Below are positions 11,964 through 23,718 of a stretch of 64,000 bases of DNA, in pieces. The notes under the pieces are model-generated. The model was not told where the DNA came from. It was given only the letters and a program-made list of their open reading frames with translations, and did not search any database. The translations under genes were made by a program, and so were the position numbers. Location of the stretch: contig NW_022145604.1 in the NCBI RefSeq assembly GCF_000002235.5, positions 5,046,077-5,110,076 on the forward strand, given 5' to 3'. This stretch comes from Strongylocentrotus purpuratus. Its lineage: Eukaryota > Echinodermata > Echinoidea > Camarodonta > Strongylocentrotidae. Each line of letters begins with the position of its first letter. The first letter of the stretch is position 1.

Positions 11964-13105
11964 GTGGTTCATTATACCCAGAAGTAAACTTTTATCGGCG
12001 GTCAAATGGATATACATGTAGACCATAAAATCGAGGGGAATAGCAATGTCCTTCTGGCTGATTCGACTCGATTGAAACCAAACTGCATCTAACCATGATC
12101 TAACCAAAGATGAAACTCCCGGTGTTCTCCAGAAAACAATTTGTTTGCGAGATACCCAATACAACGGAGTAACAGCGTGCCCTCTGCGCGCACTCCCTTC
12201 AAACCCGAATATCCTGATAAAAACAAACTGTCCGCCGTCCTCAGCGCCTGTGCGCCGTCGCTGTCCATACCTCTGCGAAAAGAAAAAACTAAAGATGGAA
12301 TACCTTATTAAACCATAAGACGTGTATCCCATGTCCAAAAAAACGCTCTATAGAAATAACAAACCAGAAAACAGGGTTGTTTGCCAAAATAGATCGACGC
12401 CGAAAATATAACCATAGTACAAACCACATCATCACTACGTAGAAATGCTTCAATCTAGTTGCCGAGTGGCGGGAAAAAGCAGGATGGTTTTAGGTTTATT
12501 ATCTCATCATGTTTTATTCATGTTCTAACTGTAATATACCGAGCTGAGACGTGGGGAGATCACCTAAAGGACATAAGAGACTTTGCACATCGATCGTAGG
12601 GTACACCGCCTAGAAATGTTCAATTGAGACTGAAAAGAAGGTATAGAAATACACCGCTGCCGTTTTGAAATACCACAATCAAATCAATGTTGAACGAATA
12701 ATTGCAAGCTTCTTAGGCGTCAGATGACAATATCTGCCAACAAAAACCAATCGATCACGCAGTTTTTTATTTCCTTTTAAAGAAAAGTAGAGAGTGTTTT
12801 TTTTAAATTTTTTATAATATAATATAAAAAATAACATTTACGCGTTGTCGTTTAAAACAGGGTACACGGAAAGATGTGAAGGTTAATATGGTTGAATTAC
12901 TAAGTGTGCGCTTGTAAAATGGCGCCTGACCGAAATACTCCCAAGGGAGTGAGTGTGCACTTTCATGTGCGGATTAGCAATTAATTATATTGACCTGGTA
13001 AATACAGATTACAATGGAAGCGTTTGGAAATGTGTATTCGCTATCAATATATGCGATCATCATTAAATATATTTGAAAGATTTTTCTTTTCGTGCCCTTT
13101 TCTTA

Positions 13106-13107
<2 letters not shown>
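11964..13107. other. Non-coding stretch, no gene seen
   Basis: A GC-richer patch at about 12150-12290 leaves one long - strand frame open, but its peptide resembles no family I know and runs into the CT repeat. The remainder is AT-rich. Confidence 0.45.
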
Positions 13108-13162
<55 letters not shown>

Positions 13163-13455
13163 GTCTATCTATATATCTATTTCATATTGTTCTTTGTTTC
13201 TTTACATTTACTTGTATCTGTCAATCCATCTATCTCAATCTCTATTACTCTTTCTGTCTTTAAAATGATTTTGTTTTCTTCCTCAAATCCTTTATGACAA
13301 TATCTCCTACTTCTCGTAATCTCCCTCCCCTCTGTCTCTGTCTCTCTCTGTCTCTCTCTGTCTCTCTCTGTCTCTCTCTGTCTCCATCTGTCTGTCTCTC
13401 CTCTTGTCTCTCTTTCTCCTCACCTTTATTATCTTTCCTCCCATATATAAATAAT

Positions 13456-13495
<40 letters not shown>

Positions 13496-13521
13496 CCTTC
13501 TCTCTCTCTCTCTCTCTCTCT
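13108..13521. repeat. Cluster of (CT)n and (CTGTCT)n microsatellites
   Basis: Pure CT tracts at about 13108-13156 and 13459-13521 bracket a tract of repeated TCTCTCTCTGTC units at about 13328-13390. Strong homopyrimidine bias on the + strand. Confidence 0.95.
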
Positions 13522-13639
13522 TCACCGGCACATATATTCGGTGTGGGTATGCGTGCACGACGAGTGTTCCCTCCATCACCCCTTTGTCGAAATATCTCGA
13601 GGCAGGCTACAACCTGTTACCCTTTCGCTGACCATCGTC

Positions 13640-13870
13640 ATAGGACCCAGTGGCGTAGAAACAGGGGGTACAGGGGTGCGCCCCCTCCATCAAATATATT
13701 TATTTTTCCAAGATGAAAACATGCAATACATTTACATTTGGTATAAACATGTTAAAAGGGGACAGATGATATGAAACGTATACAGATTAAAAGTTACCTG
13801 CCCTCCTACGCGCTGCCCCTAATTCGAATTTGCCCCCTCAGTATTAGATCGACGCCCCCTCAATGATGCC
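13640..13870 (+). repeat. Possible interspersed repeat fragment (AGTGGCGTAG type)
   Basis: It begins CAGTGGCGTAGAAACAGGGG with GGTGCGCCCCC shortly after and ends in several GCCCCCT blocks at about 13800-13870. A TGCGTAGCTACGGGG-like piece recurs near 49272 and a CCGCCACTATAG piece near 33592. This suggests a dispersed family, but boundaries are not defined. Confidence 0.3.
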
Positions 13871-14959
13871 GGTGCCCCCTTCAGAATCTATATCCCAGCT
13901 ATGCCAATGTCAGGACATATCATATGTATGCAATTACATGGTTAAGGAAAGAGAGGGAGCTTGTGCAGGGGCATCTTCCATCGAGTTAGTACTAATGGAT
14001 AGATGCGACGAGATATTCAAGCAACCTTTTACGATAACCCGTTTCTTAAATGCCAGATTGAAGCAGTGTATAATTTTATGCATTTTTCTTCTGGCTTTGT
14101 CGGTTATCTTATTGCATTTTCTTCTTCTCCTTCCATATACCATGGCCCAAGACGCGGCATGCCCCGCCCTCGTATAATGGAGTTTTTATAGGGAACATAT
14201 TTCGCAGATGGCATTTTATTGGATAAGATGGATGTAATAACAAAAAATGGATTTTGTTACAGACACTAATAGCTTAAAGGTACATCTGTCTTATTTTAAG
14301 AAATGCATTTGGTCTAGCCTAAAAGTAAAAGGACGCAGAGGAGGATGTGGAAGAGAGCGGGAGATATTGGAAAGGAAATGAAAGTCTAGCGGGGAAGGTT
14401 AAATTATTATTCTGGAGTGCAAGTGGTCTAGCCATGAGAAATAAGCGAATAGGGAGAGTAGAGGAGGGGGTGAGCGAGAAAGAACAAAAGAGACAGACAG
14501 ACAAACATACAACACTAAGAGACGAATTACACAGACAGAGAGAGACAAACAGACAAACAGAGAGGGGAGGGGACAGAACGTCTTACGAGTGTAACAAGTA
14601 GTGCCCGGGAAGGAGGAAGGGTCACCTGTCTCGCCTATTTCGTGACAAACCCCTGTAAGTGCATTAAAAGGGATCACTATCCTACCCCCACCCAACCCTT
14701 TGTCATTTTAAGTCAACTTCTTTAAACATTCGGTAAACACTTTGAGCAGCTGAAGGGCCTCTTATGCTTTGAGGTCAACAAGATCGACTTAAGTTCAACA
14801 AGTATGCATAACCTTAGTAAACCATTTTGTAAAGTGGTCTATTGAAATATATTGGACAACAGCATTACTCTTTACCGCACCCACACAACCTGGGATATTT
14901 GGCAGGGAAACAGATTCTGTGGTATTTTAATTGAAACAGGTTATTTGGCTCCTTGTTAA
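13871..14959. other. Non-coding stretch, no gene seen
   Basis: Purine-rich around 14330-14590 with scattered GACAGACA units. Frames here are compositional artefacts. Confidence 0.5.
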
Positions 14960-14994
14960 AGGAACATAGCTATGTTCCTATAACGGGCGATCAG

Positions 14995-15405
14995 GAAGAG
15001 AGAGAGGGAGAGAGAGACAGGGAGAGAAAGAGAGAAAGAAAAAAGATAGAGAGGAAGAGAAAAGGGTAAAGGGGTGAAGAGGGGAAAGAGAAAGATAGAG
15101 AGAGAAAGAGAGAAAGAAAGAAAGAAGGAAGCAATTAAGAAAGAAAAAGACAATACAGAGAGAATGTATGAAATAAAAGACAGACGGAAAAAAAGAAAGA
15201 ATAAAAGAAAGAATGAAAGAAAGAAAAACGGAGTGAAAGAAGGATAGAAAAAAGGAGAGAGAGAACAAAGAAGAAAAGGGAGAAGACCAAAGAGTGGCGA
15301 TGGGGGCGCAGCATTCTTATATCAGTAGTAGATGTGGACATGTTGACGCATACTTAGAAGAGAGAGAGAGATATATATATATAGAGAGAGATAGTGAGAG
15401 AGCGT

Positions 15406-15436
<31 letters not shown>
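14995..15436. repeat. Long purine-rich tract with GA microsatellites
   Basis: About 300 bases of GA/GAAA-rich simple sequence (14995-15290), a 70-base unique spacer, then GA with a central ATATATATAT block (15361-15436). It is homopurine on the + strand. Confidence 0.9.
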
Positions 15437-15439
<3 letters not shown>

Positions 15440-17227
15440 GAGCAAGAATTACACCCATAATACTCTAATTCAGACAAACGACAATCGTGACCGACACTTT
15501 AGAAGGTCTTTCTAACGTTTGATCTTAAACCCCGACTGAATAAAGATGAAAATAAAAAAAATGGATTTATCCGATTTTATCCGTTTTATCCGATGCAGAT
15601 CTACATTAATTTAAATGGTAAAAAACAAAAATCTATTATATTCCAACGATTTATAGTTGGGCTAAGTATTCGAGTTATACGTAAATGCCCGAGGCGTTGA
15701 ACAAAGCCAAGAGGGTGCAGCCCCCCCCCCCCCCCGCCACCCCTCCTGCCCTGAACACCTTCCTCTAGAAAACTACCGGATTTATTGAGATAGAAAAATT
15801 CCGAGAACATCGCATCAGGTTTGGTTTTTATTTTTCTCTCTCTCTCTCTCCAAATGTATGATTCATTGTCCGTTAGCAATCCCCTTCATTTATCTTTCCC
15901 ATTAATGTAATTTACATTTCGAGTTATTTTTGTCACACATTCATGTATTCTAACCAGTAATGTAACATGACTATTAACGACAATACGACATCAATCTCCA
16001 TTTCACGTCCAAGAACGGTTTATCTTACTTTCTTCGAATGAAGTCCTCTCGCTTTATCACCGATTTCCTCCCTTTCGGTTCCATTACACATCATGGCCGC
16101 CATGAAAAATAGGGTATTTTAACAAAGAAATCTGTCTGCCTGGCAAGCGTTTTTGTTTTAAACTGTCCCTTGTTCAATGGAATCCTATCGCCATGATCAT
16201 TCTCCGAATCAGAATTCAAGAGGTGATGTTTTACATGCTTCCCAGGAGCGATGACATACTTTTTTTCATTCTTGGTGACCCAAAAACACTCAGTGACCCC
16301 AAAACAAGGCAAGACAAAGCGAACCTAGGACCAAGCAGACGACGAAATATCGTCATTCGATGATCGTCAACCAACTCGATACGCGCGCTCCGATATCATT
16401 ATCGGTATGATCGTCCCCCTAGGAATGATCTTTATTAAATTCATGGGCCGCAGCTTCAGGCATCGATACTGAACACGCAAGGGATGTATCGTTATCAGGA
16501 TCACTTAACAATTAACACAAATACTTCAAAAATCACAAGTATCACTCATGCAATTTATTTAGGGTGCAGTTAATGTAATAAAAGAAGGAGGTTGGATTTC
16601 GGCCCCTAAGCGTACGATGCCCTTCTCTAACCAAAATGGGATAGGGTTGTCAGGCGATGAGGAAAACATATCAATCTCTATTCTTAGAAATGTGTAAAAT
16701 AGTCACACATCCTTTTGACTTGCTAGTCTAAACCTACATCGTTTTCATGGCAGAAACAAAGAATATAATTTGAAAGAGTAAAACACAAGAAATGCTCCCT
16801 GTTATTTTTCTCTTTTTGATTGTTTATGCCTAATGCCATGAATCAATATCTTCATCTCTCTCTCTCTCTCTCTCTCTCTACTTCACCTTTGCTCACGAAT
16901 AAATACTCAGTCGTTTTCTCGTCACGATTATCACAGTGAGGATCCAAAATACGGGGAACTGACCCCCCCCCCTCCCATTACCTTTGAATTAAAAAAAAAA
17001 GTACCTGTCATTTGCCAACTGCCTTTGTTAAACCACGTTACAGAATGTTGCTACTAAAACGTTTAGCACTTTTTCAATCACTGCGAATCTTGGCGGACGG
17101 AGACACTCCCACGCGAGAGAATAATACGATTTACTTTACCTACATACTAGATAGAAAAGAAGAATGAAAGGATGAACTGTGCCCCCCCCTCCATTAATGT
17201 TCAGCCCGTAATGCATCTCTGTCATTC
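15437..17227. other. Non-coding stretch with poly-C and short CT tracts
   Basis: Fifteen consecutive C at 15721-15735, short CT tracts at about 15835-15850 and 16854-16879, and further C-runs near 16964 and 17185. No exon with splice sites or known domain. Confidence 0.5.
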
Positions 17228-17365
17228 TTCTTCTTCTTCTTCTTCTCTTCCCCCTCCTCCTTCTTCTTCTTCTTCTTCTTCTTCTTCTTCTTCTTCTTCT
17301 TCTTCTTCTCTTCCCCCTCCTTCCTCCTTCTTCTTCTTCTTCTTCTTCTTCTTCTTTTACTTTTA
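17228..17365. repeat. (CTT)n microsatellite, two blocks
   Basis: Long TTC triplet runs interrupted by CTCTTCCCCCTCC, which itself recurs three times, suggesting internal duplication. Nearly pure pyrimidine on the + strand. Confidence 0.95.
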
Positions 17366-17411
17366 CTTTTACTGTTACTTCTCGTGCTTGCTTGCCAGTG
17401 AACTTGCAGTG

Positions 17412-17500
17412 ACCCCCCCCCCCCCCTCCGCCACTTCCTGGCAGACATTCCCGGATCCGCCACCGTTCACATGTTTTCTATTTAACTCCCCCCCCCCCCC

Positions 17501-17556
<56 letters not shown>

Positions 17557-17569
17557 CTCTCTCATCTTC
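17412..17569. repeat. Poly-C runs and (CT)n microsatellite
   Basis: C-runs at about 17413-17426 and 17488-17502 flank a short unique segment; the second passes directly into about 65 bases of CT. Confidence 0.95.
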
Positions 17570-17763
17570 ATCTCCAGCAATCTTTTCCGACTCGTTCTGA
17601 GCTATCAATTTTCGATTTGTTGTGACAATCATGGACGCCCAAATCCCTCCTCTACGATTATCTTCAAATGGTCTGCACGCACCATTTAGCGTCAAAACAC
17701 GCTGGATTACAATGCTGATGTATTGATTGCAGAAAAAGATCCCCGCACTGATAGATACGTGCT

Positions 17764-18070
17764 ATCATGTATGGTAATCAAAGAACTGAGGAACTCCCCT
17801 ATTATTCCAATCCAACTCAGGAAATCGAAATCCATAACAGTTGTCCTTTTCAAACAACTCATTTCATTTCACAAGTGCCATGTCGTTTGTTCGTGATTTA
17901 AAGAAGAAGAAGAAGAAGAGAAGGGGGCGGGTTTACACATCTCGTGGTTGTACATTTAAGGTCAATCATGTACTATAATGATAACCACAACATTAAGGAG
18001 CCTCCTATTATTACAATTAAACTCAGGAAATCGAAATCCATATTATTTGACCTTTTCAAGCAACTTGTTT
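17764..18070 (+). repeat. Imperfect tandem duplication, about 205 bases apart
   Basis: Roughly 100 bases at 17764-17861 recur at about 17965-18070. A 20-base identical core begins CTCAGGAAATCGAAATCC and is followed in both by CCTTTTCAA-CAACT. Between the copies is a GAAGAAGAAGAAG tract (about 17901-17919). Confidence 0.75.
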
Positions 18071-18204
18071 AATTCCGAAGGGAGAGTGCATATTCCTAGC
18101 GCCTACAGAAGAGATTCTCAAGAAGCCGACATTCCAAATTTACCGACAGAAAATGTTACTGGGGGTCGCTCCCGCTCTAGCAACGCTTCTGCTATTGCAT
18201 GATT

Positions 18205-18401
18205 TTAAAGCCTGTCTGCATTAGTTTAGCCAAGAATGATCAGACCTCCCTGCATGGTCACTGACATGTGGTTATTTCATCAAATCAGCTCTCATTTAAC
18301 AGAAGAAAAGGGGATCATGGGGGATCAACGGGTTATGCTTAGGCATGGTTTGATATAAAGAGGGCGCAATTAGCTACAAGTATAGTGCAGTCCCGCTTTA
18401 A
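18205..18401 (-). mobile_element. TTAA-bounded MITE, family A, copy 2 (inverted)
   Basis: The reverse complement of this segment aligns end to end with the element at 9608-9801. It starts TTAAAGCGGGACTGCACTA, contains GCGCCCTCT and GAGAGCTGATTTGATGA, and ends CAGACAGGCTTTAA. TTAA lies at both ends. Confidence 0.8.
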
Positions 18402-18898
18402 CTTAAGCAGCAGGACATCCTATAATCGTACGTGTTTTTAATTTGACAGTAATATTACAGTTAATATCATGTAACCCGAAAATCTTAGTGTGTTTATTTA
18501 AATTTAAATCCGTAAATTTGTATGAAAAACAAAGCATTTCATACCGTTTCTTGTTAAATAAAATGTGATTCAAATGTAACGATCGCATTGCATTTGCCTG
18601 TAGCTAGTTTGAAGAAGAAGAAACAGACTGAATGAAATCCTCGTACACATCCATCATTAGATGAGATTAGGCTTCCGAGTATTAAAATGAACTTAATTTG
18701 CCTCTCTCAATCAACACTGGACTTCAGTTTGTCAAAAGCGATCCATCACTTGAACATGCTATACATACTCCAGAAAATAAAATGCAGTTATTGAGGTCTG
18801 TGCAAGGCTTACATTTATGTGCTAATACCGAGCACAGGGAACCAGGAGAATTTACCGAAGGCAAATTCTGACTGATAAGGGTACTGGCAAGCGTAATT

Positions 18899-19520
18899 GG
18901 GAGTGTCGTGGCCGAATGGTTTAAGGCGCTTGACTGGAGATGGGAAGGCCGAGGGTTCGAATCCCGACGCGGCACTAATCACAATGAACATGACGGACAA
19001 AGAAAGAGGACAAAATATACAGTTCCTCATTCTACCCTCAACAATTGCTGCGGTAGACAAAGGAACATCCCTTCACTGCTATTATGTAAAAATATGTAGA
19101 ACAGGTGAATATGCATGTGACACCTGTTCGACACATTTTTACATACATGTAATAGCAGTGAAGGGATGTTCCTTTGTCTACCACAGCAATTGTTGAGGGT
19201 AGAATGAGGAACTGTATATTTTGCCCTCTTTCTTTGTCCGTCATGTTCATAGTGAATATCCTTTGGCAAGATATTAACCCGCACTTGCTACTCTCCACCC
19301 AGGTGTTAAATGGGTAGGATGCGACCGTCATTGTTGGTCAAACAGTTTTTGAGCGTCAAGTAACGCCTGGCTGGAATGCTCCCTAGGGAGTGGAGATTGT
19401 GCACACAGTGTGTGCGGGCAAGCACTGAATCCAATGACCGGGGTAGTACTATATCTGTAAAGTGCTTAGAGACATCGCATTATGAAGCGCTATATAAGCG
19501 GAATATTATTATCATTATAA
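18899..19520 (+). mobile_element. tRNA-derived SINE split by a later insertion
   Basis: The tRNA-like head (18899-18979) has perfect polymerase III promoter boxes: A box TGGCCGAATGG at 18909 and B box GGTTCGAATCC at 18954. The SINE is interrupted at 18980-19254 by a foldback element and resumes at 19255 with AATATCCTTTGGCAAG, continuing through CCACCCAGGTGTTAAATGGG to GAAGCGCTATATAAGCGG and an ATT-rich tail at 19520. The uninterrupted copy at 49901-50190 confirms the order. The family resembles SINEs known from sea urchins; I infer this from its layout. Confidence 0.85.
18980..19254. mobile_element. CACTA-like foldback MITE inserted in the SINE
   Basis: Nearly the whole 275-base unit is one inverted repeat. 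The left end reads CACAATGAACATGACGG and the right end, reverse complemented, CACTATGAACATGACGG. Arms of about 125 bases meet near 19115. It is flanked by a 3-base direct repeat, AAT (18977-18979 and 19255-19257), and removing one copy with the element restores the SINE sequence. CACTA-like termini with 3-base duplications fit the EnSpm/CACTA superfamily; no transposase is encoded, so it would be non-autonomous. Apparent reading frames here are by-products of the palindrome. Confidence 0.75.
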
Positions 19521-20640
19521 ATCTTTTAATTGCAGGCATTCAATTAATTTGGTATCACGATGCCAAAAGGGCAATCTTATTAATTACTAATTAGACTGAT
19601 TAATATTAGACTAAATGAGCAATAGACCAAATGGGTAGTAGACGAACCGGTTGCAGACCAAACGGCAAAAGAAAAGCGAACAAGGGCCCCATTGGTACTT
19701 CCTCTGATGTGGAACACAGAAGCTTGTTTACAATGAGAACGGAAAGTGTTCTCTTATCCTTTCCCTTAAACCTCTTGACTCGAGATAAGCATCGGGAATG
19801 CATTGCAGTCAACATGATTGCGATCTTCAGTTTAACATTGTTAAGTATGGAAAAGGATAATTGCGCCATTTTAAGCGCCAACGTCCTACAATTCCACTTG
19901 ATTCCGTTGATAACAACCAATGATTGAATCGACTTTAAATGTCGAATTTAAAGTCAACACTTTACAATAGTTATTTCTGGATGTAAAATGAGGACATAGA
20001 AACTTCTTTCCACCTCCTTTCTATAGTTTTAAATCAATAACAGTTATACAGTGTAATGTATACGGACCTATGTTAATGTACTTTTACGAAAACAAGCTTG
20101 TAAGGAAAATCTCCAAATATATTATCTATTTAAAATTATGTTCAGATATATCCTTATCTTCGTTCAGTTCAATACCTATATATAGCCATGTTGAAAGATA
20201 CTTCAGTGCAGAGTATTAACTCGACATAATAAATCATAACTTCAACAAAACCGTTTTTATAATGATATTTCACATTATTGTGAAATGTGATCGACAGTTC
20301 GATCAAGTTGCCTGTACTCGACTATGTCAATAATCCAATAAACGCTCGTTTATATGACTTCATATAAATATCTATTTCAGACGAGTACATTTATTATTTC
20401 AATCTAGGTATTTCATAAACGCAGTGATACTGGTACCAGCTCTTTGTCGAGGGTGAACAATAAGTATTATTCATAAATTAATAAATCAATATACATGTAC
20501 GTGTAGGACAACATAACATGTACACCATAATTTATTTTAAAATGAACTTGAGACCCTCCCAAGTCATACATTTCGAAATTAATAAAAATTTTAGTATTTT
20601 TTTGTGTTGGGACAGATGGTCGAGTTGTCCATCGTTACAT
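19521..20640. other. AT-rich stretch, no gene seen
   Basis: A small perfect hairpin (GACTTTAAAT with its complement, 19931-19955) and a patch around 19630-19910 open on both strands. The peptides are not recognisable and there are no good splice sites. Confidence 0.45.
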
Positions 20641-20756
20641 TAGGGACTTTTAGATTTGCGTGGACTGATACGTGTGACGTCCATTCAAGGCAGTGCATTA
20701 CAAATACGTTGATCGTAGCAATCCACGTTGTCGTTCGACAATTCTAAAAGTCCCTA
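20641..20756. mobile_element. Short MITE-like element with inverted ends
   Basis: Starts TAGGGACTTTTAGAT and ends TCTAAAAGTCCCTA, giving 14-base inverted termini; GCGTGGA and TCCACG form a second inner pair. TTACA occurs just outside both ends. Only 116 bases, no coding capacity. Confidence 0.65.
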
Positions 20757-21604
20757 TTACAGTGACCGTGTCGACAGTACCAATTCAGCCAAGTTGAAAT
20801 TCCCTAACGTACATGTACATGTATGAAGATATCATCTTTCACAAATTAATTTCTTTCTTTTGTTCGTATTGTATTTCGTTCAAAATTTCACCAATCTGCT
20901 TCTTTATTTTTCTGTTTTCTTTCAGAGCAAATTCGGTATTAAGTTTGACCACTTCGGTTGATGTAATTCAACTCTCTGCACGGTTACTCGTTTACCACAA
21001 TTGCAAATTTGCACAAAACAACGTGCCCCAATGGATGGAAGGATTGCTTTGCCCAACACAATGGCTTGGTAAAATTACACATTCCGGTTTCGATAAGCTT
21101 AATATTAACCGTTTTAACACCGGTATAGATTATTCTTACACTGAAAAACAGTTGAATATTTAAGTTCTTGAGACATTTTGTATCTAGATCATGATAAATC
21201 CAATGCAGCTCAAAAGAGTTAATATTGAGCGCATGCTCTTTGCTATATTGGCGATTCTCATCTGTTGTTTCCTCCTTTTCAATTACCTTTTGGAAAAAAG
21301 GTGGAAAAACCCGGCAAAATGACATTCACCCCTTCTCAGAGTTGATGGATGGGTGATTTCATGTGAAAAGATTGCCTATCACACGAGCATTAAATCGATT
21401 GGACGTCTTCTTGATGGCTGAAGAAAACATTTATAAATGTTCAGGAAACATTTCAGAAAGAGGCAAAATATAATGCACTTTATCATCCAATGAAGCATTA
21501 ATGTCTATCGATGTCAAAATAAATCTTTAATAGAATCATTCAAATTGATTTGAAGAAGAAAAAGAATATATAAGCTGTGGTCGAACACTTGGATAACATG
21601 TTTC

Positions 21605-21607
<3 letters not shown>
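20757..21607. other. AT-rich stretch, no gene seen
   Basis: Frames of around 115 codons on both strands (20813-21163 and 20984-21325) overlap each other, show no known domain and have AT-rich, non-coding-like composition. Confidence 0.45.
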
Positions 21608-21657
<50 letters not shown>

Positions 21658-21663
21658 CGTTCC
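21608..21663. repeat. (CT)n microsatellite
   Basis: Almost pure CT over more than 40 bases. The following 850 bases are AT-rich and show no gene. Confidence 0.95.
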
Positions 21664-22510
21664 TCTCTCTATACAATTAAAGGGAGACATCCCCTTACTT
21701 GTTTTCTTTCTTTCTTAGTATGCCTGTATTAGAAGATTATGCACACATAAGAAACATTAATTATGAGATTTGAACCACGCTAAATTATTCATACCCTCAC
21801 CAAGTTTTGTCACTGTTTAAGTATGAGGAAAATGAATTTGTCCAGATTACTGTTTCTTGAGAATATGACATATTAAAGCTTACATCTAAAATGATTCAAC
21901 AAAGGCCACAGTTCAAGAGTCCAACTTTCAATATTATGTTGCGAAAAACAAAAACAAAACTTCAGATTTCCAAGGGTTATGAATAATTTAGTTGCTCAAT
22001 CCCTTTCTTCTTTTGGCAGAATTTACACGTTTAGTTTACAAACTCGATTTTTCAATGGCATTTGTTGTGGTACAGAGCACTGGCCAAAATTCTCATAGAC
22101 ATTGAGATATTAGATTCGGCACTGACCGTGGTTTAAAATCTTTGAACTTTAAAATGTTACGAATAGATCGTTTAAACGACCCAAACTACGGCAGACTTCC
22201 AAACTGATTGCCTCCTTTGAAACAGATTGATGATGAATAGGCTTCGTCGCGAAGCTTCCAAAGACAATTGCCTTTCCAATTTCGGTGAATTTCTCCCAAT
22301 TCTACTCGTTTCCGTCCCTTCCCGTTTTCCCAGAATTATAGAATAAGTAAATATAGTTCTTTTCTCCACTTTTTGGCATGGCATTTTCATATGTTGACCG
22401 TTGTTTCCCCTTTCGATTTTATTTTTTCCCCTCTCACTCGAAATCCCACCTCATCATTTTTTGCTTTTTTAAACTGTTCCCTTTAAAATTGATTTCTACT
22501 CTCCATTTCT

Positions 22511-22512
<2 letters not shown>

Positions 22513-22570
<58 letters not shown>

Positions 22571-22637
22571 TTCCACCTATGTTCTTGTTTTATGTTTGTT
22601 TGTTGTGAGACGCCAGGGTAAAAAGTATTACAAAAAA

Positions 22638-22692
<55 letters not shown>
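22513..22692. repeat. (CT)n microsatellite and long poly-T
   Basis: CT repeats at about 22513-22571 and, after 75 bases, about 45 T in a row (about 22648-22690). The poly-T could be the reverse of a retroelement poly-A tail, but no recognisable body lies beside it. Confidence 0.9.
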
Positions 22693-22695
<3 letters not shown>

Positions 22696-23279
22696 ATTAC
22701 TCAGTATGGAATATAATGAATATTCGATAAATACCTACAACTGTATACTCAACATAATGAAGACATTCTTCCGAATCCGAACTCCTGCCGGGAACAATGT
22801 TAAAATGGCTGATGGGATAGAGATGGCACAAGAAATGATTGTAATCAAGGTAGTCGACGCGAAAGGGACGGAAAAGGGAGCGGATCAGATCAAACATTGA
22901 ATAATAAAATCATAAATTGCTCAAGCAGATATATAATCATGATTAGTTTTACCGCTGAATGGTTAAGAAGCGGAAGAAGGGAAAAGAAGAGAAAGGAAAA
23001 GTGCGAGAACCGAATACGCAGGAACTCCTAGCGAGTGTTGCGATTAGGGATGTATTACGGGAGTACGAAAACCACGAGGCGGGAGGGAACCACAATGTAA
23101 TATGTATCGAAATTGATTGAGCGAATGAAGTATAAAAAGAAGACCGATTAGAGGAAATTGCTATTCGAGATCCCTATCAATCAGATAATGCTTTCTCGTC
23201 TTAACCCCTCCCCACCCCTCCCTCCTTCATCAACCTCCCACTCACTTTCCTTTCCTCTTTTGTCGACAACGGTATATCC
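22693..23279. other. Non-coding stretch, no gene seen
   Basis: Purine-rich at 22960-23040. Short frames only, no recognisable product. Confidence 0.45.
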
Positions 23280-23520
23280 CGATATCTTTCTCTATTTCTC
23301 TCCCTATTATTACTCACTCTCTCGCTATCGCCACCCTTTCTTGTTCTCTATTGCTATCACGTACTCTTTGTCTCTATTTCTCTCTATATATATTTCGCTC
23401 TCTCTCTCACCCTCTCTCTCTCTCTCTCTATCTTGTTATCTCTTTTACCCATCTCTCTAACCCTGTATTTCCATAACTATCCCTCCTCTCCCCTCCTTAT
23501 TCAACCCCTCCCCTTCCAAT

Positions 23521-23558
<38 letters not shown>

Positions 23559-23648
23559 CTATCCCTATATTCCCCTTCTCTCTCGCTCTCTCCCTTTATA
23601 TCTCTATACACCCTCTCTCTGTCTCTATTTCTATCCCTCTATCTCCCC

Positions 23649-23717
<69 letters not shown>
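23280..23717. repeat. Compound pyrimidine-rich and (CA)n microsatellite
   Basis: Degenerate CT-rich sequence culminating in a pure CT tract that passes directly into about 13 CA units (about 23690-23716). Confidence 0.9.

Positions 23718-23718
<1 letters not shown>

Noticed and set aside
11865..12338. 157-codon - strand open frame
   Set aside because: Its C-terminal part is Arg-Glu low complexity from the CT microsatellite and the rest has no recognisable domain or splice context.
17172..17695. Long open frames on both strands
   Set aside because: Poly-Ser, poly-Lys and Arg-Glu peptides produced by the CTT and CT microsatellites.
18897..19331. Several overlapping frames sharing peptide segments
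   Set aside because: Generated by the SINE head and the CACTA-like palindrome read on both strands.
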